Assembly (NCBI GenBank): GCA_920105625.2
Contig: OV050030.1
Coordinates: 113,690,814 to 113,754,813 of the forward strand
From: Clusia tigrina
Taxonomy: Eukaryota; Arthropoda; Insecta; Diptera; Clusiidae
DNA length: 64,000 bases
Direction of reading: 5' to 3'
The translations under genes were made by a program, and so were the position numbers. Each line of letters starts with the position of its first letter. The first letter of the stretch is position 1. Under the pieces are notes generated by a model. The model ran no database searches, had not been told where the DNA came from, and saw only the letters and a program-made list of their open reading frames with translations. Shown here piece by piece: positions 45,498-57,535 of this stretch.

Positions 45498-48060
45498 ATT
45501 GACGCCAATAGCATAACTGATATCAGGACGAGTTCCAATGGCAAGGTACATCAAACTTCCCACTGCTTCGCGATATGGAAAATCTTCATTTTTCTTGTCA
45601 TTTACAAAATCACCAAGATTTTGTCCACAATCAGCGGGTGTAGATACGATTTTGCACTCGTCCATGTTGAAACAGCTCAGTATCTTATTAACATATGCTT
45701 TTTGATGTATACGTATCGAACCATTTGACGATTGTTCGATTTGTAAACCACGAAAACAATTAATATCAAACACTTTGACTTCAAATAGACTTTGTAAATA
45801 TGAAATCACTGCATCAATTTCGTCTACATCATTTGAAGCTATTAACCCATCATCTACGTATATACCAATGATGATCATTCTGTTTTCTTTGCGTCGATCA
45901 AGCATCCGAATCACATATTTTAAAGTCAAAACGACGAATAAACTCGGTGAATTTTTGATTCCAACATCGTGATACCTGTTTTAACCCATATAAACTTTTC
46001 ACTAGTTTACAAACAAGACCACTATTATCATCATATCCGACTGGTTGATTCATACACACGTCTTCTTTTAAATCACCATTTAAAAATTCTGTTTTGACGT
46101 CGAATTGTTTTAATGTCATTTTATTCATTGCGGCTAATGATAACATTGTACGGATCGATGTAAATTTAACCAGAGGACTGAACGTTTCTTCATAATCAAT
46201 ACCATACTGCTGGGTAAATCCACGAACAACTAAACGCGCTTTATAACGATTAATTGATCCATCTGTATATTCTTTTACTCTAAAAACGATTATCAATAAC
46301 TTTTTGTTCTTCAGGTTTTTCAAATTACACCCAGGTATTGTTATGCATTAATGAATCATATTCTTCGTCCATTGCACGCTTCCATTGTTCATTTTATTTT
46401 GACTGAATGCTTCTTTATATGTTTTTGGTTCAATCACAAAAGCGGCAGTAACTTGTTCAATGAGACGTTCAGGAGCCTTCACTGTTTTTCGTAAATTGTA
46501 ATGATCATTAGGTCGTTCACTTATCTGATCATTATGAATTTCACTATTGATAATTGTTCTATCATTATCAAATTCACTTTCAGCATCTTCATATGTCGAT
46601 GATATAACACTATTATTAATTAGATCATTTTCTTCAACATCAATATTTTTGTCACTTTCTTCAAACACCTTGTGGACAATATTTTCATTTGAACTGTTTA
46701 TATTAAATACTTTAGAATCAATTTCATTGAACTTCACATCACAATTAATAGTAACTTTTTTACTATTTGGGTCATACAAACAGAAATTTTTAGTTGTGGG
46801 CTTGTATCCAACCAAATGAACTTTCTTTGACTTTGGATCCCACTTCTTTCGACCAGCTTGTTTTGGTATTTGTACAAACCATTCAGTATTGAATATTTTT
46901 ATATGTCACAAATATGGTTTACAATCAAACCATTTTTGATATGGTGTAGTTCCAACACATTTGCTATTTGTTTGACGATTCAACAAATATGCTGCTATTC
47001 GAACTGCTTCTGGCCACAATACCTTCGGTAAACCACTTGTGATGAACATTGTTCTGGCACTTTATTGTATAGTACGGGTATCACGTTCAATAAAACCGTT
47101 TTGTTCTGGCTGTATATGGTACAATGTCCTCAAATTGAATGCCTTCTTTTGTTAATAAATGTTTGACATTTTTATTAACAAATTCTGTACCATTATCAAA
47201 ACGAAAACACTTGATACGTGCGCAATTCATATTTTGAACCATTGGAACAAATGCACTCAATCAAATTAAACACTTCATCTTTTGATTTTATCAAATAAAC
47301 AAATTGGAGGCTTGTTGCTTCATCTTTAATTAACATGAAGAAACGTATCCCACCAACACCTGTTTCTTCCATCGACGTGCATGTATTCACCTTTAACCGA
47401 TGTACGCTTTTCTAATTGTTTCTGAGATTAGCGGGTAATTTTTCCCAATTGACAATCTTCACAAAAGAATTTATAACTATTCGATAGATTAACAATTAAT
47501 TGTATCAACGTTGATATGGCCTAAACGACGATGCCAGTGTTGCAATGAGACAGCAGCCACATTTTCACATTCTTTAATACGCAATCGAAAATCCATTTTT
47601 ATTTGATTCATTTCAACACGAACAAATACAGCAACGAAATTATTTGATTCATCAAACATTTTACAACCGTTTTTCTGAATCAATACTCTGACACCTTTAT
47701 CAGTTAAAACTGCTGTTTAAACCAAATAATTGCGAATGTCCGGAACATATAATACATTTTCTAATCGATGTGGTTCCCACTGATTGTTAACACGAGCTTC
47801 AATTAATATTGTACCAGTACCATTTATTTCTAAACGATGATCATCCGCTACTTCAACAACACGTTTTTCTTTCTTTGAATTCTGAAAACCACTCGCGATG
47901 AAATGTCATATGGCTGGATGCACCCAAATCAGCATACCAATAATTTCCATCGCTATTGTCTCTTTTATTCTTAACAATAACACACCATGCTGCCCCACTG
48001 TCATTGTCTTTTTTATCACTTTTATTTTTGTCATCACTTTTCTTTTTATTTTGAAAACAC
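45498..48060 (-). pseudogene. copia pol (protease, integrase, RT), broken
   Basis: Protease: YADLGASSHM at about 47950; copia-type proteases have DSG, so the active-site serine is changed. The integrase pre-domain HWHRRLGHIN is at about 47500-47530. Integrase core pieces lie at 46930-47400, including EAVRIAAYLLNRQTNS and TPYQKWFD. The linker with VHLVGYKPTTKNFCLYDPNSK covers 46348-46830. RT: RYKARLVVRGFTQQYGIDYEETFSPLVK, FDVKTEFLNGDL, VCKLVKSLYGLKQ, and catalytic YVDD at about 45850. It ends at PDISYAIG before the truncation. Frame breaks occur near 45900, 46330, 46830, 47200 and 47480. It acted as a polyprotein processed inside virus-like particles. Confidence 0.85.
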
Positions 48061-48712
48061 TCTTTCTACCAGTAACCAATTTTATTGCATGTGTGACATT
48101 TGGTTTTCTTTTTTAAGCTCTTCAAAACCTTTTATGGATATTTGTTTCTTGCCTTTTCCGGTTTTAGCAAGAAAGGCAGAATCAGACACGACACATCTTC
48201 CCCATCAATTCGCTTTAAATTGTCTTCATCTAATTGTAAAGATGACATCAATGTGTGATCTTGTTTCCTTCGTATTATACAAAACTGTCTGTAGTTATTA
48301 TACTTTGGTGGTAAACTACTAATAATACGAACCATCTTAAAATTGTCGGACAATTTTTCACCTTGCTGTTCAGTCTCAGCAGCCATTTGATTTAATCTGG
48401 ACAGATATGCGGCAACTGGTTCATCGTCTTTCATTTTACAGGCAAAATATTCTTCATAAAGTGTCATAATACGAATTTCGGAATTCTTCTCATAAATGCT
48501 GCTTAATTTTTCTAACCTTTCCTTTGTCGTTAAATATATTAAAACCAGATTCGCACGATTCGTATCTATCGACTTTTGCCTTCAATATTATAGCTTAAAC
48601 TATGCGCTTTCATGTACGCATACAATTGAAATTTCCATAGCCGATAATTTGTTCCATTTAATTTGTGTCCACTGAAATTATTTTCTTCGCGATTTTCCCC
48701 CGTAAGATACAT
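48060..48712 (-). pseudogene. copia gag, broken
   Basis: ATG at 48712-48710, then NNFSGHKLNGTNYRLWKFQLYAYM split by short gaps, typical for the gag start of copia elements. A stop and shift come at about 48585. 48132-48467 carries LYEEYFACKMKDDEPVAAYLSRLNQMA, SLPPKYNNYRQFC and LQLDEDNLKR. The zinc knuckle near 48075-48105 reads CHTC-NKIGYW, with the usual histidine replaced and a stop inside. Confidence 0.83.
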
Positions 48713-49151
48713 TTTTGATAATTTATATTGTTTCAACAAAGTAAATAATATTTTAATATGTATTTATTTATCAAATAAATGATGTTCATTCAATGACGAC
48801 GATTGAATGTTTATATAACTCAACACATAAAATTATTTCATCAGAAAATAAAAACCGTTGACTGGGTGGAACTGAGTCACCAACGAATGTTAAGAAATTC
48901 TTTTCTTCTCGAATGTTCTAGAATGCTTCACAATATATTTCACTATTAAATATTTGTGATTCGACGATCAACTGTTCAAAATACTTAATTCTTCTTATAG
49001 TTTTAATTTATTTCGTTTGCTTATCAATTACACTTCGGCGAGATGACTTTTGAAAATGTTCATATAATTTTATATTTAAAATATACTTACGGTTCGACGA
49101 CGGGGCTTTTTCTATTTTATGCATAATAATTATATATTTATCAAAACTAGT

Positions 49152-49168
49152 GTTCTGGGCCCATTACC
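49152..49168 (-). other. copia primer-binding site (methionine initiator tRNA type)
   Basis: On the minus strand GGTAATGGGCCCAGAAC. The TGGGCCCAG core is the internal initiator-tRNA match used by copia. Confidence 0.65.
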
Positions 49169-49440
49169 TATTGAATTATTTCGAATGGTATTGGAAGTTT
49201 ATTAATTATATAATAATAATACAAGAAAATAAATGAACTTGAAATAAAACGCTTGTCTTTTAGATAAACAAATATGTTCTCTTATACGGAACGTTTATTG
49301 AATCATAATATAAGACTTGTCGGTATGACGAACATGAAGCGACTGACTAATTATGCTAATGACAGTTATTGGATTCTAATGTAAACATTAAGACGACCAA
49401 CTTAAAGACAATACATTTAATAATTAAATCTTAATACGAA
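49169..49440 (-). repeat. copia 5' LTR (approximate)
   Basis: AT-rich sequence upstream of the primer site with an AATAAA signal (minus strand, about 49300). The exact outer end is uncertain: a TGTATTG start near 49416 is possible, and the last about 24 bp may be flank. The P-unit resumes at 49441. Confidence 0.55.
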
Positions 49441-50185
49441 GCTGTACGGAAATATCAAAATTTGTGTTTCCAGCAAGGAAGGTATCCAGTTATCAGCAAT
49501 TATTTCATACGGCAGTATGCCTACTTTCTGATTCTTGTTCAGGCAATGTTATATAAAATGCAAGCTTCCTCCATAAATAAAGTAGAAGGCAACTACAACA
49601 AGAGTCATAGCTTCAACATTCAACATTAATTTCAAGTCGCAAACAGAATTATCTCCTGACGCAAACTTCATCCTAACTACGAACAGATCCACCATTACGT
49701 AGCCAAGCTTCATCAGTTAACTTCTCAACGAGTTGTCCAATTAGAAGATCTCCGACGACACTTACTACCGAAGATTTACTTTGACTTCGCCAGAAGCACA
49801 ACTACTCGCATAAGCTGGCATCATCTTCCACCCATTCAACAAACTGAGAGCAGGTTTAAAAAATTCAACTACTACAACGACATAAAATAATATCGGTGGT
49901 ATGAGCAAAACACACGCCGATTTACAATTTTATACGTACCGTTCCGGAAAGAGTGAAGGGGAATGCAGAACTCACCGGGAGAAATCAGCGTACCAGGAGG
50001 AAGAGGATGCAGTAATAATGTAGATATAAATTATAGGAATAAGTTGTAAAATAAAAAGTAGTATTTTAAGGATAAATTATAGGGATAAGTTGTAAAACAA
50101 AAATATTTTCAGAATAAATTATAGGAATCAAATGTAAAATAAAAGCAAAAACAAAAAGAAAAGATAACGGAAAAAACAAACAAGA
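49441..50185. repeat. P-unit copy 3, right part
   Basis: Starts TGTACGGAAATATCAAAATTTGTG near 49442 and follows 26576-26770 directly into 31491-32040 without J2, giving the empty J2 site (TTTCAAGTCGC). It stops at about 50185, where R1 copy C begins. Confidence 0.82.
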
Positions 50186-52495
50186 TGAAGACACTCAATG
50201 CCGGCGAGATGACTTTTACCAGAAAAGTTGTCAGATCTGTGACAGACTTAACGTTCGTGAGTAGTAGACTGTTAAGAGGGGCAAAATGGTTGCTGAGTGA
50301 CTAGTACGCCCACAGCGATCACGAAGCTATCATCTGGGAGTTGGAGAAGCCCTGGAAACGGCAGCGGATAGGTCCGAAATTGAAAGGTTGGAGGACAAAC
50401 AGTCTTGACGAAGACATCCTAGCAATGATGCTTGAAGACTTGTTGCTGGAAGCCAATGCTGAAGAAATGGCGATCCAGCTGGCAAGAAAGGTTGAAAACG
50501 CCTGAGACGCGGCAATGTCCAGGAGAGGTGGGAGGCATAATCCTGTCTACTGGTGGAGGGATGCTATAGGCGAACTCCGCAAAGCATGCCAATGCTGCGA
50601 GGAGAAGGTATCAAAATTATACATAAAATCCAGATTCTATGCAGAAGCACCAGGCCTTCAGGAATGTACTGAAGGGGGCAATTAAGAAGAGCAAGAGCAC
50701 CAGCCAGCCGGCTCCAACCTGTCTAATGTTGCTCAGGTGCATAGTGGCATAGCTCTTCCCAGCACAGAACTATGTTCCATACGAGCTGCCTCTCGAGCAA
50801 ACGGAGGAATGCATACCCAGTGTGACCGTAGAAAAGGTGTTGCGGGCGGTTGGGAAATTTGGGGACCACAAGCTACCTGGCCCAGATGTAATCCCCAATT
50901 GAGTGCTCAAAACCGCATCTGCTCAAACCCCAGAACCACTGAGCAAAATGTACGACGCCTGCTTGAGAGAAGGCATTTTTCCAAAACGATGGAAAAGGCA
51001 ACCGCTGGGCCAGCCGCTGAAAGCCAACAAACCAACAGAGGACCCTTCGCCGTACTGGTGCGGATAATTTGTGACAGAGTCGACGAGGCTATTGCAAAAT
51101 CTTGAGGGCTCTCAAAAAGGCAATATGCCTTCCGGAAGGCGACAACAACCGTTGGTGCCACCAACGACCTTTTCGAGATGGCCAAAAAAGTGTTCCAGGG
51201 GAAACGATGGAGGGGTTGAACTAAGAGGTACTGTCTTGTGGTCACCCTAGATGTCAAAAAAGCTTTCAACTCAGCTAGCCGGGAACGCATAGCCAGCCCG
51301 TTAGCAGAGTTTTGGGTACCCATCTCTCTGAGGCGAATGATTGCCAGCTACTTCAGTGACAGGATTCTTCTCTACGGGTCCGAAAAAGGTGTGGAGTGTT
51401 TGGACCGATACTCTTTAAAGCTATGTACGACGGTGTCCTCCGGATACAGGTCCCTTATGGTGTCAAAATCATCGGATACGCGGACGACATAGGATTGGTT
51501 ATTACAGCGAAATACTTGGAGGAAGCTGTGGCAGGGGCCAGCCGAACTATGCCTACCATCGGAAGATGGCTGGTAAACTTTGCACTTAACTTGGCTGAAC
51601 ACAAGGCCAGTTCTGGTTCCATACCTCAAATACCTATCCGTCGGAAGAAATGCAAGGCTTAAATTCGAAGAACAAATGCGGCGCATGGGAGATAAAGGAG
51701 CACACATATGCGCATTCCTTTCTCCAATAATCCCCAACGTGGGAGGAACCAGACAACTGAAAAGGCGAGTCATCGCTGGGGTTGTCAGATCCATTATCCT
51801 GTATGGGGCGCCAATATGGCCCGAAAATGTGGATATGAAGGCTTACATCCGCACCACTAAGACAGCATACAGAAGAAATGCGCTGCGAGTAATGTGTCAT
51901 ACCGCACCGTGTCCACAGATGCCACCTTTTTGATAACCCGCATGAATCCCTTGAACCTGCTGGTGAAATAGTCGATGAACCTCTACCACGGCAAAGGGAG
52001 ACACGCGACAATTGCAGAGGAGCTCTTGGCAATTGTAAAGCGGAGGACATTTCAAGAGTGGAAGGCCCAGTTGGACACATCTTCAAAAGACCGCTGGACA
52101 ATGAGGCTGATCTCCAATATTCAGCAATGGGTAAGCAGGTCACATGGTGAGATGAATGTTTGCCTCACACAACTACTAACAGAGCATGGAGTTTCGGGCA
52201 TACCTGCACAGATTTCATTTGTGGGAATACCCCTAATGTGCAAACTGTAGAGGTTCAGAGATAGAAGATTTCAAACATATTCTTCTTCTATTGCCCCGGT
52301 ATAAAATTGCAAGACAAGGAGCCCGCGATACACGACAACATAGTGCAGCATATGCTTCAGAGTCTACAGGAATGGGCTGCGGTGTGTGACATCACCGCAG
52401 CCATTATGAAAGACCTCCGCTACCTGAGGTGGCGAAGACGGTCAATGGAAAATAGCTAGGAAGGGTCTGCTCACTTTGTATGTACTACAATAATA
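50186..52495 (+). mobile_element. R1-clade non-LTR retrotransposon, copy C (5'-truncated)
   Basis: Starts in the endonuclease C-terminus and ends near 52495 in an AATAATAAAAATAA tail. It is a third R1-clade copy, opposite in orientation to A and B, inserted at or near the end of P-unit copy 3. Confidence 0.8.
50190..52455 (+). pseudogene. R1-clade ORF2 (endonuclease end, RT, C-terminus), broken
   Basis: Opens with an endonuclease tail (YAHSDHEAI at about 50310) and a linker with VYWWRDAIGELRKAC. RT pieces: a shifted region at 50740-51105, KRQYAFRKATTTVGATND (51115-51170), VVTLDVKKAFNSASRERI (51240), YFSDRILLYGSEKGVE, then a small deletion removing the GVPQGS region before FGPILFKAMYDGVLR. 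YADD is intact at 51477-51488. Further frames carry LSPIIPNVGGTRQLKRRVIAGVVRSIILYGAPIW. The C-terminus RTFQEWKAQLDTSSKDRWTMRLI is followed by a degraded zinc region and a stop at about 52455. At least six breaks. Confidence 0.82.
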
Positions 52496-52539
52496 AAAAT
52501 AACCAAAGATCACTACAAGATTATTCATTCAAAATTCAC

Positions 52540-53040
52540 AAGAAGGTTGGTGTGCTTACATTTAGGACCACACCAAAAATGGCCGGGTTACTTTTACAGC
52601 CATGCACCACATTTTTATAAGTTACGACCTAGATAATATTTTTGGGCGAAATTTTATATTAGTTCGTATTTAGACGCTACAAAGCCATACACAAAATTTG
52701 GTAGCTTTGGGGACTCCACTTAAAAATACACCATATATACTTGTAATGATGGTATGTGAATATAAATTTGTATCAGTATACAATAGGTCTGTACTATCGT
52801 ATATGAGCAGATTATTATTACAATTAACCAATACTGCTTTATGGGGCCCTTTGAAAGATTCATCAACGAAGCTTCATACGAGGGCTCTGAGTATTATTAT
52901 AAGACACAAAACAAAAAATGGGCGGGAAATTTGAGGGCCGTGTTCTCTTTGATCCATGTTTAAAACTTAGAACCTATGCAAAGTTCTTGTACCAAATTTT
53001 ATATGAAAACTATATTGACGCTACAATTAACAAGAGATAA
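52540..53040 (-). repeat. Reverse copy of the 37.5-39.0 kb repeat family
   Basis: CCAAAAATGGCCGGGTTACTTTTACAGCCA-type sequence split over 52570-52605 is the reverse complement of the 38160-38200 region. GCCATACACAAAATTTGG and AAAAAATGGGCGGGAAAT also match. It holds no gene. Confidence 0.65.
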
Positions 53041-53521
53041 AGCTACTCCTCAAGCTAGGAACTTTTAATAAATTTTATTTATTAAATGTGCTTCTGATAT
53101 TAAAAGAATGTCAATGGAGTTGTTCTTGATAAATTGTTTAACTTCAATAGCCTGTTGATTAGTCCGTTTAACTTCCATATGACAACTCATAAATTTAAAT
53201 TATTGTCCCTTATTTATTTTAGTCATTAATGAGGTTAATATATTCAAATTATTAGGTAACTGTGTTATTAATTGTTTCATCATTTATTTTCTTTCAGTTA
53301 GGTCGTCTGTGGGTTTTGTTAAGTTGTCCTTCTTATTGTTTATAGGAGGGATATTATTCCTCGTAGTTTATGGCGAGTTTTGGATTTATTTGGGTCGAGA
53401 ATTTTAGATTCTAATGAGTTTTTTCTCTTAGTTTTTTTTTTTTTTTTAACCATTTATTTGTTATTGTATCTTACTCCTTTGGAAACTAACAATAAGTTAT
53501 CACATCTGAAAACTAATGTAT

Positions 53522-55729
53522 TCAATATGCTCTTTGCCTATTGCTTGGATCTATTTCTGGAGTAGACTTCTTGCAAGTCTGTTCGGATGATTTTGCAGGC
53601 GATTCAGATTTCTGCCTTAATTCTACGATTTCTTCTTTTATAGTGGATATATGTATATCGTTGTGAATGTTTTTATTCTTGATAAACCATGGTGCGCAGG
53701 TAATTGTTCTTAGGATTTTCGACTGTGCCCTTTGGATAACTTCTAGATTTGAGGTTCTCGCACTACCCCAAAGTTGCACCCCATATGTACATATGGGCTT
53801 TATTATAGCTTTGTATAAAAGGACTTTGTATTCCAAGCGCATCTTTGATTTTTTGTTGATTAACCAATTCAGAGAGTTAGCTTTTAGTCTCATTTGAGTT
53901 CTTTTCGCTTCTATGTGCTTCCTCCAAGTTAATCTACGGTCAACATGGATTCCTAAATACTTCACTTCTGTTGCTTGTGGTATTTTTATGTCATTTAGTG
54001 ACACAGCTGGACAGGTGCTGGTTCTGAGGGAGAACGTTATGTGAGTATATTTCGCTTCGTTAACTTTAATACGCCAGTTTGCCAGCCAAATTTCTACATC
54101 TTTTCTTGATGGGTACTTAAAATAGCTGTGTCGTCAGCAAATGTGGAAGTAACTAGGCTGTTATTTATTGGTAGGTCAGACGTATATATAAGGTAGAGAA
54201 TAGGACCAAGCAAGGGTTACAAATTGCTTGTATTTCACTTTGTACTTCCTATTCGCTAAGTAAGATTCCAGCACTCTGTGTATGTTGTATAGCAGAAACT
54301 TTTTAACCTTGTGCACTAGCCCCTCATGCCAGACTTTATCGAAAGCTTGGGCAATGTCTAGAAATATTGCTTATTACAGTATTTCTTCTGTTCGAAAGCT
54401 CTTCTAATTTCGCTAGTTATACGGTGCACCTGCTCTATTGTACCATGCTCTTTTCTAAATCCGAATTTATGAGTAGGAATGTTGCCATTTTTATTTAGAT
54501 AGGGCATAATTTTCCCAAGTAGCAATTTTTCAAATTTTTTTGAGAGAGTGGATAGAAGGCTTATGGGCCGATATGAGGACACCTGCGTTGGATCTTTTCC
54601 TGGTTTAGGAATCATTCCAATTTGCTATATCTTCCATATATGGGGAAATGACCCAAGAGAAGGAAAGCATTGAACAATTTCGTTAGGTGTATTAAGGCTA
54701 TGTGTGGTAATTCCATGGCCATTTTATTTGTGATTAGGTCATATCCAGGGAACTTTTTTGCATTAAGACCTGTTTTAATGACACACTCTAAGTCTTTGAT
54801 TTTTAGTTGAAGCGGCTGAGTCACTTTGATTCTAGGTAAAGTAGGGACCTCGAAGTTATTGCACGGAGCATTAGGGCAAAAAACTGTTTGTAGATGTGCA
54901 GCAAACGCTGCTCCTTTTTCTTCGTAGCTTTTGGCCCAACTTCCATTTCCAAGCCTTACTGGTGGCTCACTTTCCTTTGGGCTTTTTGCAACCTTTGTAG
55001 CTCTCCAAAGTGAGTAATTGGTGTATTTAAGCGGGCCCAGATCTTTAATATAGGTGTCAATACTTGCTTCAGCTTCCTTTTGAAGTACTTCTTTAAGGTG
55101 ATTTTGAGACAATTTTAATTTTCTCTTTAGGGAAGGTGACCTATATTTCTGCCATTCTCGTCTTAGGCGTCTTTTCTCCTTAACGAGGCACTGCACATGG
55201 GTTGAAGTTATATAACCGGTAGCAACCGGTAGATGATTTCGATGATCGATTAACACATCGTACAGCTGTTTGCCTTTAGGGTTAACCAGATGAGAGCCCC
55301 AGTAGGTATGCTTAGAATTATAGTCTCCAGCTGCTATAAATTTTCTTCCGAGTGTTTGAAAAAACTGCAGGAATTTTTCAGACGTTACTTGGAATCTAGG
55401 TGGACAGTATACTGCAGAAATTGCTATAATTTCGCCCCAGAACTGAAGGGAGATTGAAGTGGCTTGGATGTGTCTTTCGGCTTATTGTCATTTAGGAAAT
55501 GATTTATACGGGCATTAATTAGAGTTCTTGCGCCTCCGTGAGCTTTACCGTCTGGATGATTGGTTTTGTAGAAATTGAAACCGGCAATACTGAAGTTGTA
55601 CTTATCTGTTAAATGGGTTTCTGAGATAAGCATTATGTCAATTTCGCTGTTGTACGAAAAATTCTTGATTTCTATTTTGTGTTGGATAATACCGTTGGCA
55701 TTCCAGTAGCATAACTTTAATTGATTCAT
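53522..55729 (-). pseudogene. Jockey J5 ORF2 (endonuclease + RT), deleted and frameshifted
   Basis: ATG at 55729 (MNQLKLCYWNANGIIQHK), ISETHLTDKYN, then a frameshift and AAGDYNSKHTYWGSH (about 55330). A deletion removes the endonuclease C-terminus and joins LIDHRNHL sequence to the linker (VKEKRRLRREWQKYRSP, YSLWRATKVAKS). RT: PGYDLITNKMAMELP, a shift at about 54615, PKPGKDPTQVSSYRPISLLS, HKFGFRKEHGTIEQVHR, a shift at 54358, FDKVWHEGL, a deletion in the GVPQGS region, FADDT across a shift at about 54130, and an intact C-terminus 53522-54004 (GIHVDRRLTWRKHIEAKR, TYGVQLWGSAR). No RNase H. Confidence 0.85.
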
Positions 55730-55734
55730 TCATT

Positions 55735-57294
55735 TTTGAGAGAGCAGTGTTTCCATCAGTAGATTCTGATTTTGTATAAGTTCTTGAATCATTGTTTGCA
55801 TGGTTGGTATAAATTAGGTCATACAATGCGTTAGGTTACAAATCATTGCTTCTACATTTTGAACGGGTGGAGAACTAGCTAGACTTTCTGTAGGTGCTTT
55901 TTTCAATACGTTTGCGTACGTCATTGAGGAGGACGAGGGCGCAGCATTGGCTGGATTTATGCTAGGATAGTTAGGTGCAATATTGCTATGTTCACAGCGA
56001 ACTAGCTTTTGTGTTGTACGCGCCTTCATCTTCAGGTCTGTGTAAACTGGACACCCTCTATAGTTGGCCGTGTGGTTACCACCGCAGTTGCTGCATTTTT
56101 TTACAGTTTTATCAAATTTGTCAAATTTACATTCAACTGAGGGGTGAAAAACGCCGCAAGCGACACATATTGTGCGTAGAGTGCAGTAGGATTTCGTGTG
56201 CCCATATTCCTGGCAATTTGAGCATTGTACCGGACCTTTGCGCTTGTGGGGCTCCTCAATTGAAATTCTACGATGTATTAAGTAACGTAGGCTATAAACA
56301 GGGTGCGTTTCATTTTTTTTTTCAGATTTCTCGTCTCTGGAACGAGCTCCACCTTAAATAATGGTTGAGGTATTTAATCCCTGTTTTTTATGTTAAATAT
56401 TGTTTTTGCAATTTTCAATTGGTACGTGTAAAAGTTTTTTTGGTTATCGTCGAGGTAATTAGCAATAGAGCGATAATTTTGTTCGGTATATATTTGGATT
56501 TTAGTCTCTTGTATGTTACCTTTTTTGAGCGAGATTATATGAAAATTATTCTTGCCTATTAGGCGAGCAATATTTTCAACCAGAACATTTGAACTTTTTT
56601 CACGCAAGTAGATTGGCGGCGGTTTAATCATTTTTTCAAATGAATTTATTTTACTTGAAATTTTTGAATTTTCTTTGGTTGGCTCATCATTAAGTGCGGC
56701 AAACCTGTTGTGGTACATTGAGTTAGTAGGTTGATCAATTTCATTTCTTTTATATATTTTTGTTGATTTATTATTTTTTGGGGGGCTTAGTTTCCGTTTA
56801 ATTTTAATATACTGATCCATGCCTGTTTGTATAGTTGGAGACTGAGCGGAAATTGTTGTATTTGTTATATTTGTTGTTTTTGAATGTTTATCAGACGATA
56901 TTGAGCTTAGCAAGCGTGTGTTAGCTGTATTTGCATGAGAATGCATTTGTGTGTTTGGGTAGGTGCGAGAGTGGCTGCTTTATACTCTTAATTCTTTAGC
57001 TTCTTGCGCGGAATTATCATTGAGAGAGTTTTGTTCACTTACCGTCTGATTTGACATAGGTGTCGTTTGCTCTAGTTCAGCAGTAGTTTGTTGTTCCGTG
57101 TTTTCTGCAGGGGCGCCTGCTGCTAACGTTTGCTGAGTTGGTATGCTTAAATGCGCATGCGCTGTTAACTCATGAGAGGACAACTTCGTTGGTTTCAGTG
57201 AAGTTTTTGGTATACTGCTTATTGGTGATGCAGAAGGACGCGCGGGGGTAATACATCGATCTCTTGCTAGAGGTGGAGAGCGCAAAATGCTCAT
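55735..57294 (-). pseudogene. Jockey J5 ORF1 (gag-like), broken
   Basis: Starts at the ATG at 57294 (MSILRSPPLARDRC). A Thr/Gln-rich N-terminal part runs to a stop at 56980. It continues in 56374-56946 with IQTGMDQYIKIKRKL, NRFAALNDEPTKEN and the PPPIYLREKSSNV core, FHIISLKKGNIQETKIQIY and FYTYQLKIAKT. After a frameshift near 56370 come three knuckle units at about 56040-56230 (CSNCQEYGHTKS, CVACGVFHPSVEC, CSNCGGNHTANYRGC). The C-terminus ends with QNLLMETLLSQK near 55735, adjoining the ORF2 start. Confidence 0.8.
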
Positions 57295-57510
57295 GTATAA
57301 TTTGTTTTTGTTTTTTTGTTTTGTTATTACCACTGGACTTTTGGCTATTATTAATTTTGATTTTTGATTTACAAATTTATTTAAACAAAGGTGCAATCTC
57401 AAACCGGTGGTAAAATTGTTTCTCTTAGTGCTAAAGTTTTTTTTCTTTGTACATTAGGATATCTTTGTATATAAGTGATTTGTATATATCGCAACCGTGC
57501 GCATTCTACC

Positions 57511-57535
57511 TTTTTTTTTTTTTTTTTTTTTTTTT
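57511..57535. repeat. T25 homopolymer
   Basis: It lies exactly between J5's 5' end and the J6 right piece. It may be a target A-tract expanded at insertion, or the tail of a lost element. Confidence 0.9.

Larger units (their letters stand above)
45498..49440 (-). mobile_element. copia-type LTR retrotransposon (5' LTR and most of gag-pol; 3' end missing)
   Basis: Minus-strand order from the right: LTR, methionine-tRNA-type primer site, gag, protease, integrase, RT. The integrase-before-RT order defines Ty1/copia elements. The element is cut in the RT/RNase H region at 45498, so the RNase H C-terminus and 3' LTR are lost. Many stops and shifts interrupt the single gag-pol frame. Confidence 0.88.
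53432..57510 (-). mobile_element. Jockey-clade retrotransposon J5, nested in J6
   Basis: Minus strand, with a poly(A) tail seen as T16 at 53432-53447, preceded (in element sense) by an AATAAA signal about ten bases upstream. Full ORF1 and ORF2 span. The 5' end lies near 57510 next to a T25 run (57511-57535). Internal deletions in the endonuclease and RT make it defective. Confidence 0.83.
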
